NCBI GenBank assembly: GCA_023384595.1
Contig: JAHDVQ010000017.1
Span: 4,480-40,442 of the forward strand
Reading direction: 5' to 3'
From: Vicinamibacteraceae bacterium
GTDB taxonomy: Bacteria; Acidobacteriota; Vicinamibacteria; Vicinamibacterales; JAFNAJ01
Length of the DNA stretch: 35,963 bases
The position numbers and the translations under genes are program-made. Position 1 is the stretch's first letter, and every line of letters begins with the position of its first letter. Shown piece by piece: positions 23,896 to 32,605 of this stretch. Under the pieces are notes generated by a model. The model did no database searches, was not told where the DNA came from, and saw nothing but the letters and a program-made list of their open reading frames with translations.

Positions 23896-25295
23896 CCGCC
23901 GGCTTCACGCTGTCGTTCGCCGAGCTGGCCGAGGCGGTGGGCGGCGTGCTCCTGCAGGGGAACCCGGCCACGCCCGTCGACGGCGTCTCGACCGACACGC
24001 GGACCATCGCGCCCGGCGATACCTTCGTCGCGCTCCGGGGACCGGCGTTCGATGGCCACGCGTTCCTCGAGGCGGCCGCCTCGGGCGGCGCGGCCGGCGC
24101 CATCGTCGAAGCCGCGCGGGCCTCGGAGTGGCCAGGCGCCCTCGCCATCGTGGGCGTGGCCGACACGCTGCGCGCGCTGCAGGACCTCGCGCGCGCCGTG
24201 CGCCGTCGCGTCGACACGCGCGTGGTGGCGATCACCGGCAGCGCCGGCAAGACCACCACGAAGGAAGCGCTCGCGGCGATGCTGTCGACGCGGTACCGGA
24301 CGGTCAGGAACCGCGGAAACCTGAACAACCACATCGGCCTCCCGCTCTCGCTGCTCGATCTCCGGACCGGGCCCGACTACGCGGTGATGGAACTCGGCAT
24401 GAACCACGCCGGCGAGATCCGGCGCCTCGTCGAGATCGCCGAGCCCGACGTGCGCGTGTGGACCAACGTGGGGACGGCCCACCTCGAGTACTTCGGCACG
24501 CCCGAGGCTATCGCCGACGCGAAGGCCGAAGTGCTCGAACGTGCCACCCCGCGCACCCTGGCCGTGGTCAACGCCGACGATCCGCTGGTCATGGCGCGCG
24601 TGGCCGGGTTCGGCGGCCGCGTGCTCACCTTCGGCTTCAGCGAAAGCGCCGATATCCGGGCCCACCACGTGGTGCCGCGCGGCTTCGACGGCACCCGCGC
24701 GCGCGCGATGACGCCGGTGGGCGAGCTGGATCTCGACGTGCCGCTCCCGGGTGAAGGCCACGTGCTCAACGTGCTCGCCGCGGCCGCCGTCGCCGTCGAC
24801 GCGGGCATCGACGCCTCGGCCATCGCGGCAACGGTGCGGTCGCTCAGGCCGGTCGCACGCCGTGGCGAGGTGCATCGCCTCGACGACGGCACCCGGATCG
24901 TGGACGACAGCTACAACGCGAGCCCGACCGCCGTCGAGATGATGCTGCGGGTCATGGCGGGCGACCCCTCGGCGGCGCGGCGCGTGGCGTTCCTCGGCGA
25001 GATGCTCGAGCTCGGCGAGCAGTCGGCCGGCCTGCACCGCGAGACGGGGCGGAAGGCCGTCGAGGCCGGGGCGTCGCTGGTGGTCGCCGTCGGCGGCGAT
25101 CCGGCTCGCGCGCTCTTCGAAGGCGCGTTGGCCGCGGGACTCGACGAGTCCGGGGCGCGCTACTTCGAGACGAGCGACGCGGCGGCCGCCGAAGCCAGGG
25201 CCCTCGTCAGGCCCGGCGATCTGGTCGTCGTCAAGGGCTCGCGCGGCACGCGCATGGAGCGCATCGTGGATCGGCTCGTCGGAGGGGCAGGCTGA
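23892..25295 (+). CDS. murF: UDP-MurNAc-tripeptide--D-Ala-D-Ala ligase MurF
   Basis: A 467-aa Mur ligase that adds D-Ala-D-Ala to the UDP-MurNAc-tripeptide. Motifs are '[30 protein letters not shown]' in the N-terminal domain, '[20 protein letters not shown]' in the ATP loop, '[16 protein letters not shown]', '[13 protein letters not shown]', '[11 protein letters not shown]' and '[17 protein letters not shown]'. I chose GTG 23892, which overlaps the murE stop by GTGA; the track ORF from 22176 extends far upstream in an unrelated open frame. It shares one base with the mraY start (TGATG). The D-Ala-D-Ala ligase that feeds it is not in this window. Confidence 0.97.
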   Translation: MTAGFTLSFAELAEAVGGVLLQGNPATPVDGVSTDTRTIAPGDTFVALRGPAFDGHAFLEAAASGGAAGAIVEAARASEWPGALAIVGVADTLRALQDLARAVRRRVDTRVVAITGSAGKTTTKEALAAMLSTRYRTVRNRGNLNNHIGLPLSLLDLRTGPDYAVMELGMNHAGEIRRLVEIAEPDVRVWTNVGTAHLEYFGTPEAIADAKAEVLERATPRTLAVVNADDPLVMARVAGFGGRVLTFGFSESADIRAHHVVPRGFDGTRARAMTPVGELDLDVPLPGEGHVLNVLAAAAVAVDAGIDASAIAATVRSLRPVARRGEVHRLDDGTRIVDDSYNASPTAVEMMLRVMAGDPSAARRVAFLGEMLELGEQSAGLHRETGRKAVEAGASLVVAVGGDPARALFEGALAAGLDESGARYFETSDAAAAEARALVRPGDLVVVKGSRGTRMERIVDRLVGGAG

Positions 25296-26380
25296 TGCTC
25301 TACCACCTGCTCTTCCCGCTGCACCAGACGTTCTCGTTCCTGAACGTGACGCGCTACATCACGTTCCGGACGGCGGCGGCGAGCCTGACGGCGCTCGCCA
25401 TCAGCCTGCTGTTCGGTCCGTGGATGATTCGCCGGCTGCGCGCGTTCCAGATCGGACAGGTGATCCGCGCCGAGGGCCCCGAGAGCCACCGCGCCAAGTC
25501 GGGCACGCCGACCATGGGCGGCCTCCTGATCCTGACGGCGGCGCTCGGGCCGACGCTGCTCTGGGCCGATCTCACCAACGTCTACGTGTGGATTGCCGTG
25601 CTCTCGACGGCGGCGTTCGGCGCCATCGGGTTCGCCGACGACTACCTGAAGATCGTGCGGCGATCGCACCACGGGCTCATCCCGCGCTACAAGATGGGCC
25701 TGCAGATCCTGGCCGGCCTCGCCGTCGGCGTCGTGCTGCTCGTCCTCGCGCAGTCCGAACTGTACAGCACGCGCCTCATCTTCCCATTCTTCAAGAGCCT
25801 CATTCCCGATCTCGGGTGGCTCTACGTGCCGTTCGCGGTGCTGGTGCTCGTGGGCGCCTCGAACGCGGTGAACCTGACCGACGGGCTCGACGGGCTGGCC
25901 ATCAGCTCGTTTGCCGTCGCGGCCGCGGCCTTCACGGCGCTCGCCTACATCACCGGGCACCGGGTGTTCGCGGACTACCTGCTCATCGTCCGGTTCGCAC
26001 CGGCGGCGGAGCTGACCATCTTCTGCGGCGCGCTGGTGGGCGCGAGCCTCGGCTTCCTCTGGTACAACTCGTATCCCGCCGAGATCTTCATGGGCGACGT
26101 CGGCTCGCTCGCCCTCGGCGCCGCGCTCGGCACCGTCGCGATCCTCATCAAGCAGGAGCTGCTGCTCGTCATCGTCGGCGGCGTGTTCGTGATGGAGGCC
26201 CTCTCGGTCATCATCCAGGTCGCCTCCTTCAAGCTCACGGGCCAGCGGGTGTTCCGGATGGCGCCGCTCCACCACCACTTCGAGCTGAGCGGGTGGAGCG
26301 AGCCGAAGGTCATCTTCCGCTTCCTCATCATGGCCATCTTCTTCGCGTTGTGCAGCCTGACAACGCTCAAGCTGCGATGA
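25295..26380 (+). CDS. mraY: Phospho-N-acetylmuramoyl-pentapeptide transferase MraY
   Basis: A 361-aa integral membrane enzyme that makes lipid I from UDP-MurNAc-pentapeptide and undecaprenyl phosphate. About ten membrane segments are visible. Family motifs are '[18 protein letters not shown]', the Mg-binding 'GFADDYLKI', '[14 protein letters not shown]', '[15 protein letters not shown]' and the C-terminal '[26 protein letters not shown]'. Length matches E. coli MraY (360 aa). It starts at ATG 25295 inside the murF stop and is followed after 18 bases by murD. Confidence 0.98.
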   Translation: MLYHLLFPLHQTFSFLNVTRYITFRTAAASLTALAISLLFGPWMIRRLRAFQIGQVIRAEGPESHRAKSGTPTMGGLLILTAALGPTLLWADLTNVYVWIAVLSTAAFGAIGFADDYLKIVRRSHHGLIPRYKMGLQILAGLAVGVVLLVLAQSELYSTRLIFPFFKSLIPDLGWLYVPFAVLVLVGASNAVNLTDGLDGLAISSFAVAAAAFTALAYITGHRVFADYLLIVRFAPAAELTIFCGALVGASLGFLWYNSYPAEIFMGDVGSLALGAALGTVAILIKQELLLVIVGGVFVMEALSVIIQVASFKLTGQRVFRMAPLHHHFELSGWSEPKVIFRFLIMAIFFALCSLTTLKLR

Positions 26381-26398
26381 CGGGCGGGGTGACGCGCG

Positions 26399-27799
26399 AT
26401 GAATGGCGGCCGGAGACGAGCGGAGGGATCGTCGGGGTTCGACGTGGCGGGCCGGCGCGTCGTCGTCGTGGGCGCCGCGCGCAGCGGCGTGGCCGCGGCG
26501 CTGGCGCTGGCGCGGCGGGGCGCGAGCGTCGTCGTGAGCGAGAGGGCGCCGTCGGCGACGGAGGCCGGCGCGTTGACGGCGGCGGGCGTGGAGCTCGAGC
26601 TCGGGGGGCATCGCACGGAGACCTTCACGCGGGCGGACCTCGTGGTGGTGAGTCCGGGCGTGAAGCTCCACATTCCGGTGCTCGAGGCGGCGCGCGCGGC
26701 CGGCGTGGAGGTGATCGGCGAGCTGGAGCTCGCCTCGCGCTGGATTCGGGGACGGGTCGTGGCCATCACCGGCACCAAGGGCAAGTCGACGACGACGACG
26801 CTCGTGGGACGGATGCTCGACGCGGCCGGGGTACGGGTGCTGACGGGCGGCAACATCGGCGTGCCGCTGGCGAGCCAGGTCGAAGAGAGCCGGCCCGACA
26901 CGGTGCACGTCGTCGAGGCGAGCAGCTTCCAGCTCGAGGCCACCTCGCGCTTCCACGCCGACGTGGCGGTGTTCCTGAACTTCTCGCCCGACCACCTCGA
27001 TCAGCACGCGTCGATCGAGGAGTACCGCGAGGCGAAGGCGCGGATCTTCGAGACCCAGCGCGCGGACGACGTCGCGGTGGTGAACGCCGACGACCCCGAG
27101 GTGATGGCGCTCGCCGCGCGCACGACGGCGCGGCTGGTGAGGTTCGCGGCGGCACGGGAGCTCGATGAGGGGGTGTTCGTGCGCGGCGACGCGATCGTCA
27201 GCCGCGAGGGAGGTCGCGAGACGGTGTGGTTCCATCGCCGCGACGTCGAGGTCGCGGGGCGGCACATGCTCGCCAACGTGGTGGCGGCCGCGGCGGCCGC
27301 GCACGCGATGGGCGCGTCGCCCGCCGCGATGGTGGAGGGGCTGAAGGGGTTTCAGGGGCTCGAGCACGCGATGGAGCCGCTCCGCGAGGTCGGCGGCGTG
27401 CGGTTCGTCAACGACTCGAAGGCGACCAACGTCGACGCGGCGCGCTACGCGATCGAGAGCGTGCCCGGCGGCGCGGTCGTGATCCTCGGGGGGAAGTTCA
27501 AGGGCGGCGACCTCGGCGTGCTGCGCGAGGCGCTTCGGGAACACGCCCGGGCGGCGGTGCTGATTGGCGAGGCGGCCCCGATGATGGCCGAGGCGTTCGC
27601 CGGGGCCGTCGTGGTCGAGCGCGCGGCGTCGATGGCCGACGCCGTGCGGAGGGCGTACGCGCTCGCGCGGCCCGCAGGCACCGTGGTGCTCGCGCCGGCC
27701 TGTTCGAGCTTCGACATGTTCGCCGACTACGGCGATCGGGGCCGGCAGTTCAAGGAGGAGGTGGCGCGGCTCGGCGCCGCGCACGATGGCGAGTCGTGA
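26399..27799 (+). CDS. murD: UDP-N-acetylmuramoyl-L-alanine--D-glutamate ligase MurD
   Basis: A 466-aa cytoplasmic Mur ligase that adds D-Glu. It has an N-terminal Rossmann start 'RRVVVVGAARSGVAAALALARRG', the 'LVVVSPGVKLHIPVLEAARAAGVEVIGELELA' segment, the ATP loop 'AITGTKGKSTTTTLVG', 'NIGVPL', 'EASSFQLE', 'NFSPDHLDQHASIEEY', 'FVNDSKATNVDAARYAIES' and 'LAPACSSFDMFADYGDRGRQF'. It is slightly longer than E. coli MurD because of about 17 residues before the Rossmann fold; a later start is possible but none is supported by a better ribosome site. Its last codons form the left arm of an inverted repeat that continues beyond the stop. Confidence 0.97.
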   Translation: MNGGRRRAEGSSGFDVAGRRVVVVGAARSGVAAALALARRGASVVVSERAPSATEAGALTAAGVELELGGHRTETFTRADLVVVSPGVKLHIPVLEAARAAGVEVIGELELASRWIRGRVVAITGTKGKSTTTTLVGRMLDAAGVRVLTGGNIGVPLASQVEESRPDTVHVVEASSFQLEATSRFHADVAVFLNFSPDHLDQHASIEEYREAKARIFETQRADDVAVVNADDPEVMALAARTTARLVRFAAARELDEGVFVRGDAIVSREGGRETVWFHRRDVEVAGRHMLANVVAAAAAAHAMGASPAAMVEGLKGFQGLEHAMEPLREVGGVRFVNDSKATNVDAARYAIESVPGGAVVILGGKFKGGDLGVLREALREHARAAVLIGEAAPMMAEAFAGAVVVERAASMADAVRRAYALARPAGTVVLAPACSSFDMFADYGDRGRQFKEEVARLGAAHDGES

Positions 27800-27915
27800 G
27801 CAGTCATCAGGCGATCGGGTGCGATCGGGAGCGTGTCGCTGGGAACGCAGGCTGCCCCGGTCTGCGAGACAGGTGTCCCGGTCCTCCCGTTGTCTGATGA
27901 CTGCTGACGGCTCGC
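27789..27915. repeat. 127-base element with 22-base imperfect inverted ends, between murD and ftsW
   Basis: The left arm (27789-27810) ends AGCAGTCATCAG and the right arm (27894-27915) begins CTGATGACTGCT. Twenty of 22 positions pair, including 12 perfect inner pairs; the others are one G-T and one G-G. Inside, CGGGAG (27826-27831) can pair with CTCCCG (27884-27889), and GCGATCGGG occurs twice 10 bases apart. There is no T-run, so a simple intrinsic terminator is unlikely. It could be a miniature repeat element or an RNA structure in the dcw transcript. The left arm includes the murD stop codon. Confidence 0.75.
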
Positions 27916-27978
27916 GTCACACCTCATCCGGGCATCGTTTCGGGCGGAAGACGGAAAGGCTTTAGGGATCGTTCATCG

Positions 27979-29082
27979 ATGGCGCGCAAACTGCGGACCG
28001 ACTGGCTGCTCTTCTCGGCCACGCTGCTCCTCGTGGGGCTCAGCGTGCTGATGGTCTACTCCGCGTCGGCCGTCGTCGCCATGGAGAAGTACGAGCAGCC
28101 ATACATGTTCCTCGGGAAGCAGGTCGCGTGGGCGGTGCTCGGCCTCGGCCTCCTCGCCGGGCTGATGCGCGTCGACTACCGCCATTACCGCGACCCGCGG
28201 TTCATCGCGGCCGCCATCGTCACCGTCGTTCTCGCGCTCGGCCTCGTCCTCGTCATGGGCCGCGAGATCAACGGGGCCACCCGATGGTTCGCCATCGGCG
28301 GCATCGGTGTGCAGCCGTCCGAGGCGGCCAAGCTGGTGGCCATCGGCTTCACGGCCATGTGGCTCGAGCGGAACATGGAGCGCGTCAACGATCTGTGGCG
28401 CGGCCTGTGCCCGATTCTCGCCCTGCTCGGCGTGTTCAGCGCGCTCATCATCGCGCAGCCCGATCTCGGCACGACGTTGGTCCTGGTCGCCTCGGCCGGC
28501 ATCGTGGTCTTCGCCTCGGGGCTGCACTACGGCTTCGTCGGCGGGGCCGCCGTGGTCGGCGCCGGGTTGTTCACGCTGCTCGTCGCCTGGGAACCGTACC
28601 GGGTGCGGCGCATCTTCGCCTTCCTGGATCCGTGGGCGGACCCGCAGGGCCAGGGCTTCCAGATCATCCAGTCGCTGATCGCGGTCTCGACCGGGGGGGT
28701 CGGCGGACGCGGGCTGATGGCGGGTGTCCAGAAGATGTACTACCTGCCGTTTCCGCATACCGACTTCATCTACGCCGTGGTCGGCGAGGAACTCGGCCTC
28801 GTCGGGACGACGGGGGTGCTCGTCGCGTTCGCCGTGATCATCTGGCGCGGGCTGTCGATCGCGCTGCGCGCGCCGGACCGGTTCGGCAGCCTGCTGGCGC
28901 TCGGCATCACCGCGATGGTCGGGCTGCAGGCCCTGGTGAACATGTCGGTGGTGCTCGGCCTCCTGCCCACCAAGGGCATCCCGCTGCCGTTCGTGAGCTC
29001 GGGAGGCTCGTCGATGCTCGTGAGCTTCGTCGCCATGGGCGTGCTGTTGAACATCTCGCAGCACGCCTCGGCGCGGACGTGA
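27979..29082 (+). CDS. ftsW: Septal peptidoglycan glycosyltransferase FtsW
   Basis: A 367-aa SEDS-family membrane protein with about ten membrane segments that polymerises lipid II at the septum together with FtsI. Characteristic stretches are 'LLFSATLLLVGLSVLMVYSAS', 'INGATRWFAIGGIGVQPSEAAKL', 'QPDLGTTLVLVASAGIVVF', 'GGRGLMAGVQKMYYLPFPHTDFIYAVVGEELGLVG' (with the conserved Asp of the active region) and 'KGIPLPFVSSGGSSML'. Its location between murD and murG favours FtsW over RodA. The 179 bases before it contain the inverted-repeat element and no obvious promoter. A GGGA lies 10 bases before ATG 27979. Confidence 0.96.
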   Translation: MARKLRTDWLLFSATLLLVGLSVLMVYSASAVVAMEKYEQPYMFLGKQVAWAVLGLGLLAGLMRVDYRHYRDPRFIAAAIVTVVLALGLVLVMGREINGATRWFAIGGIGVQPSEAAKLVAIGFTAMWLERNMERVNDLWRGLCPILALLGVFSALIIAQPDLGTTLVLVASAGIVVFASGLHYGFVGGAAVVGAGLFTLLVAWEPYRVRRIFAFLDPWADPQGQGFQIIQSLIAVSTGGVGGRGLMAGVQKMYYLPFPHTDFIYAVVGEELGLVGTTGVLVAFAVIIWRGLSIALRAPDRFGSLLALGITAMVGLQALVNMSVVLGLLPTKGIPLPFVSSGGSSMLVSFVAMGVLLNISQHASART

Positions 29083-29113
29083 TGGACATGCGTCCAGGGA
29101 GGATGACCCGGCG

Positions 29114-30205
29114 ATGAGCGTACGCGTGGTGTTCGCGGGCGGCGGCACGGGGGGACACCTGTACCCCGGGATTGCCGTGGCGCGCGCGATCCTCGCGCTC
29201 GATCCGGGCGCCGTCGTGAGCTTCGCGGGCACCAGCCGCGGCATCGAGGAGCGCGTGGTGCCACGTGAAGGCTTCGCGCTCGACGTCATCCGCAGCGCCG
29301 GGCTGAAGGGCAAGTCGCTCCGCGCCCTCGCCTACGGGCTCGCGCTGTTGCCCCTGAGCGCGCTCGATGCGTGGCGGGTCGTGACGCGGCGGCGGCCGCA
29401 CGTGGTCGTCGGCGTCGGCGGCTACTCGTCGGGACCCGTCGTCGGTCTTGCCGCGCTGCGCGGCGTGCCGACGATGGTGCTCGAGCAGAACGCCGTGCCG
29501 GGCCTCGCCAACCGGCTGCTCGCCCGCCTGGTCGATGCCGCCGCCGTGACCTTCGCGGACACGCGCCGCTGGTTCGGCGATCGCGCGTTCGTCAGCGGCA
29601 ACCCGGCGCGCGCGGAGTTCTTCGGCGTGCCGCCGCTCGCGCCGCGCGCCGCCGGCGGCCCGTGGCGCCTGCTCGTCTTCGGCGGCTCGCTCGGCGCGCA
29701 CGCCATCAACGTCGCGATGGCCGCGGCGGCGCCGGACCTCGCCGCCTCGCCCAGGCCGATCGACATCGTGCACCAGACCGGCGAACGCGACGCCGGACTG
29801 GTGGCCGACGCCTACCGCCACGCCGGGGTCGAGGCCACGGTCGTGCCGTACATCACCGACATGGCCGGCACCATGGCGGGGGCCGACCTCCTCGTCTGCC
29901 GCGCCGGCGCGACCACGCTGGCCGAAGTCACTGCGGCGGGGCGGCCGGCCATCCTCGTCCCCCTGCCGACCGCCACCGACGATCACCAGCGGCGCAACGC
30001 CGAGGCGCTCGCAGGCGAGGGCGCAGCCGTGCTGCTGCCGCAGACCGAGATCGTCGGGTCTCGCCTCGCGCGCGAGGTCCTCTCGCTGCTCGACGACGAG
30101 CCGCGGCGGCTCGCAATGGGCGAAGCCGCCCGCCGGCTGGCCCGTCCCGACGCGGCCCGCGTCATCGCGGCGCACGTCATCGCGCTCGCCGGGGGGGCGG
30201 CCTAG
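29114..30205 (+). CDS. murG: Lipid II synthase MurG (undecaprenyl-PP-MurNAc-pentapeptide GlcNAc transferase)
   Basis: A 363-aa GT28 enzyme on the cytoplasmic membrane face that adds GlcNAc to lipid I. The N-terminal glycine loop is 'VVFAGGGTGGHLYPGIAVARAIL', followed by 'VVGVGGYSSGPVVGLAALRGVPTMVLEQNAVPGLANRLL'. The donor half has 'LLVFGGSLGAHAIN', 'YITDMAGTMAGADLLVCRAGATTLAEVTAAGRPAILVPLPTATDDHQRRNAEAL'. A 31-base gap after ftsW contains a small TGGAC-ATGC-GTCCA hairpin and a GGGAGG ribosome site. Its stop is 2 bases before murC. Confidence 0.97.
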   Translation: MSVRVVFAGGGTGGHLYPGIAVARAILALDPGAVVSFAGTSRGIEERVVPREGFALDVIRSAGLKGKSLRALAYGLALLPLSALDAWRVVTRRRPHVVVGVGGYSSGPVVGLAALRGVPTMVLEQNAVPGLANRLLARLVDAAAVTFADTRRWFGDRAFVSGNPARAEFFGVPPLAPRAAGGPWRLLVFGGSLGAHAINVAMAAAAPDLAASPRPIDIVHQTGERDAGLVADAYRHAGVEATVVPYITDMAGTMAGADLLVCRAGATTLAEVTAAGRPAILVPLPTATDDHQRRNAEALAGEGAAVLLPQTEIVGSRLAREVLSLLDDEPRRLAMGEAARRLARPDAARVIAAHVIALAGGAA

Positions 30206-30207
30206 CC

Positions 30208-31620
30208 ATGCTGGGACGCACGCGGCGCATCCACTTCGTGGGCATCGGCGGCAGCGGCATGAGCGGCATCGCCGAACTGCTGGCCAACCTCGGTTACGAC
30301 GTGACGGGTTCCGACGAGAAACGCTCGTCGACGACCGAGCGGCTCGAACGGCTCGGCGTGCGCGTCTGGCAGGGGCATGCCGCCGCGCAGGTGGGCGAGG
30401 CCGACGTCGTCGTCGTCTCATCGGCGGTACGGCCCGAGAATCCCGAGGTCGTGGAAGCCCGCTCGCGCCACGTGCCGGTCATCCCGCGCGCCGAGATGCT
30501 GGCCGAGCTGATGCGGCTTCGCCGCGGCATCGCCGTCGCGGGCGCCCATGGCAAGACGTCGACGACGTCGATGATCGCGCACGTGCTGGAGCGCGGCGGC
30601 CTCGACCCGACCGCCGTCATCGGCGGGCGCCTCAGCACCTTCGGCAGCAACGCGCGGCTCGGACGCGGCGAGTGGATCGTCGTCGAGGCCGACGAGAGCG
30701 ACGGGTCGTTCCTGAAGCTCTCGTACGAGATTGCCGTCATCACCAACGTCGATCGCGAACACCTCGATCACTACGGCACGTTCGAGCGCGTCTGCGAGGC
30801 GTTCGTCGACTTCGCCAACCGCGTGCCGTTCTACGGCGCCGTGGTCATCAACGTCGACGACCCGGCGCTCGCGGCGCTCGGCGCGCGGATGGGACGCCGC
30901 ACGGTGACCTATGCGCTCGACGGTGGCACGGCCGACGTGACGGGACGCGACATCGCGCTGCGGCCCTTCGGTGCGGCCTGCGAGGTCGACGTGAAGTTCG
31001 CCGCAGCGGCGGCGCCGCGCCCGGTTGGCCGACTGGCGCTCCAGGTCCCCGGGCGGCACAACCTGAAGAACGCGCTGGCGGCTGTCGCCGTCGGCCTCGA
31101 GCTCGGCCTGACGTTCGAGCAGGTGGCCGCCGCGCTCGCCGACTTCCGGGGGGCCGAGCGCCGCTTCCAGCTCGTGGGCGAGGTGGGCGGCGTGATGGTC
31201 GTCGACGACTACGGGCATCACCCGACCGAGATTGGCGCGGTCATCGCCGCGGCGCGCGCCTGCGACCCCGGCCGTCTCGTGGTGGCATTCCAGCCGCATC
31301 GCTACACGCGGACGCGCGACCTGCTCGACGAGTTCGTCGACGTGCTCGCGACGGCCGACGAGGTGGTGCTCACCGACATCTACGCCGCCGCCGAGGCGCC
31401 CATTCCGGGCGTGTCGTCCGAGGCGCTCGCCGCGCGGCTCGCCGCGCGGCTCGGGCGGCCCGTGCAGGTGGTCCGCCCTGTCGAGGCCCTCGTCGAGCAC
31501 CTGGCCGGCCTCGTCCGGCCTGGCGATCTGGTGGTGACGCTGGGCGCGGGATCGATCGGACACATCGGCGAGCACCTCGTGACGCGGCTCACCGCCCGCC
31601 AGTGGGAGGCGGAGCGATGA
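30208..31620 (+). CDS. murC: UDP-N-acetylmuramate--L-alanine ligase MurC
   Basis: A 470-aa Mur ligase adding the first stem-peptide residue. It begins 'RIHFVGIGGSGMSGIAELLANLGYDVTGSD', then 'VVVSSAVRPENPEVVEARSRHVPVIPRAEMLAELMR', the ATP loop 'VAGAHGKTSTTSMIAHVL', 'EADESDGSFLKL', 'NVDREHLDHYGTFE', 'PGRHNLKNALAAVAV', 'VVDDYGHHPTEI' and 'AFQPHRYTRTRDLLDEF'. The start ATG 30208 is right after the murG stop; the longer track ORF from 29371 is a chance upstream extension. The ATGA overlap is with ftsQ: murB and ddl, which often follow murC, are not here. A short tandem duplication encodes 'LAARLAARLG'. Confidence 0.97.
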   Translation: MLGRTRRIHFVGIGGSGMSGIAELLANLGYDVTGSDEKRSSTTERLERLGVRVWQGHAAAQVGEADVVVVSSAVRPENPEVVEARSRHVPVIPRAEMLAELMRLRRGIAVAGAHGKTSTTSMIAHVLERGGLDPTAVIGGRLSTFGSNARLGRGEWIVVEADESDGSFLKLSYEIAVITNVDREHLDHYGTFERVCEAFVDFANRVPFYGAVVINVDDPALAALGARMGRRTVTYALDGGTADVTGRDIALRPFGAACEVDVKFAAAAAPRPVGRLALQVPGRHNLKNALAAVAVGLELGLTFEQVAAALADFRGAERRFQLVGEVGGVMVVDDYGHHPTEIGAVIAAARACDPGRLVVAFQPHRYTRTRDLLDEFVDVLATADEVVLTDIYAAAEAPIPGVSSEALAARLAARLGRPVQVVRPVEALVEHLAGLVRPGDLVVTLGAGSIGHIGEHLVTRLTARQWEAER

Positions 31621-32564
31621 GCGCCGCGCGCAGGAGCACGGCCGTGCGGTCCAGGCGCGGCGCGGTGGCGCCGGCCGAGGATCGCCGCTTCAGGCGCGCT
31701 CAGGCGCGCCCCGCCGCGCGCCGCCGCCGCGAGCGATGGCGCAGGGCCCTGAGCGTGGCCCGCGTCTCGGCCCTCGTGCTGGGCCTCGTGCTGTGCGGCC
31801 TCTACGTCTGGCGGACGCTTCCCGACGCGTCGTTCCTGCGCGTGCAGGCCATCGAGGTGCGCGGCACGGCGCACGTGTCGTCGGGCGAGGCGCTGGCCAT
31901 CCTCGAGGGCCTGCGCGGCCAGCCGCTGCTGCGGGCCGATCTCGAGGCGTGGCGCGCGCGGCTCCAGAGCTCGGCCTGGGTGAAGCAGGCCACGCTGCAT
32001 CGCGTGCTGCCCTCGACGATCGAGGTCGACATCGTCGAGCGCGTGCCGGTGGCCATCGGCCGCGACGGCGATCGCCTCTTCCTCGTCGATTCGACCGGCA
32101 CGGTCATCGACGAGTTCGGGCCGCGGTACGGCGACTTCGACCTGCCGCTGGTGGACGGGCTCATCGAGACGGGCGCGCGCGACAGCGCGGCGCACGCGCA
32201 GCGGGCGGCGCTCGGGGCCCGCGTGCTCGCGGCCTTCGCGGCCGAGCGCGACGTGCTCGATCGCGTGTCCCAGATCGACGTGCGCGACCCGCGCAACGCG
32301 ATCGTGCTGCTCGAGGACGACGAGGCGCGGCTGCACCTCGGCGACCGCGCGTTCGTCGAACGCGTGCGGTCGTACCTGGAACTGGCGCCGGCGTTGCGCA
32401 GCGACGCCGCGGTGCTCGACTACGTGGATCTGCGGTTCGACGCGCGCGTCTTCGTGCGGCCCTCTCCCGAGGCCGTGCGGGCTCGTGCGGCGGCAACGAC
32501 GTCGGACGCGCCGGCGGCGGCGGGCGGCACGGGAGCCGGCCCGCGCGACGCGGCGTTCGACTGA
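31617..32564 (+). CDS. ftsQ: Cell division protein FtsQ
   Basis: A 315-aa bitopic protein. A strongly basic cytoplasmic tail (Arg-rich, residues 1-44) precedes one membrane helix (about 46-65, 'SVARVSALVLGLVLCGLYVW'), then a periplasmic POTRA domain ('FLRVQAIEVRGTAHVSSGEALAILEGLRGQPLLRADLEAWRARLQSSAWVKQATLHRVLPSTIEVDIVERVPVAI') and the FtsQ beta domain ending near 'DLRFDARVFVRP'. A disordered Ala/Gly-rich tail follows. FtsQ links FtsL/FtsB to the divisome. The track ORF from 30672 is a fusion; ATG 31617 overlaps the murC stop. The Arg-rich tail is longer than in E. coli. Confidence 0.95.
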   Translation: MSAARRSTAVRSRRGAVAPAEDRRFRRAQARPAARRRRERWRRALSVARVSALVLGLVLCGLYVWRTLPDASFLRVQAIEVRGTAHVSSGEALAILEGLRGQPLLRADLEAWRARLQSSAWVKQATLHRVLPSTIEVDIVERVPVAIGRDGDRLFLVDSTGTVIDEFGPRYGDFDLPLVDGLIETGARDSAAHAQRAALGARVLAAFAAERDVLDRVSQIDVRDPRNAIVLLEDDEARLHLGDRAFVERVRSYLELAPALRSDAAVLDYVDLRFDARVFVRPSPEAVRARAAATTSDAPAAAGGTGAGPRDAAFD

Positions 32565-32605
32565 GGACTTCGACCAGCGCCTGGCGGCGCGTGCTGGAGG
32601 ATGCG

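Noticed and set aside
25160-27784. 874-codon antisense ORF opposite mraY and murD
   Set aside because: It is rich in His, Arg, Glu and Gly with no domain pattern and lies over two well-recognised genes. High GC leaves stop codons rare in antisense frames.
29083-29096. TGGAC-ATGC-GTCCA hairpin between ftsW and murG as a terminator
   Set aside because: The stem is only five pairs and no T-run follows; it lies inside an operon.
29103-29117. Four-codon ORF (ATG ACC CGG CGA TGA) overlapping the murG start
   Set aside because: It could be a leader ORF, but it is short enough to arise by chance and its ATG lies directly against the ribosome site GGGAGG, too close for efficient use.
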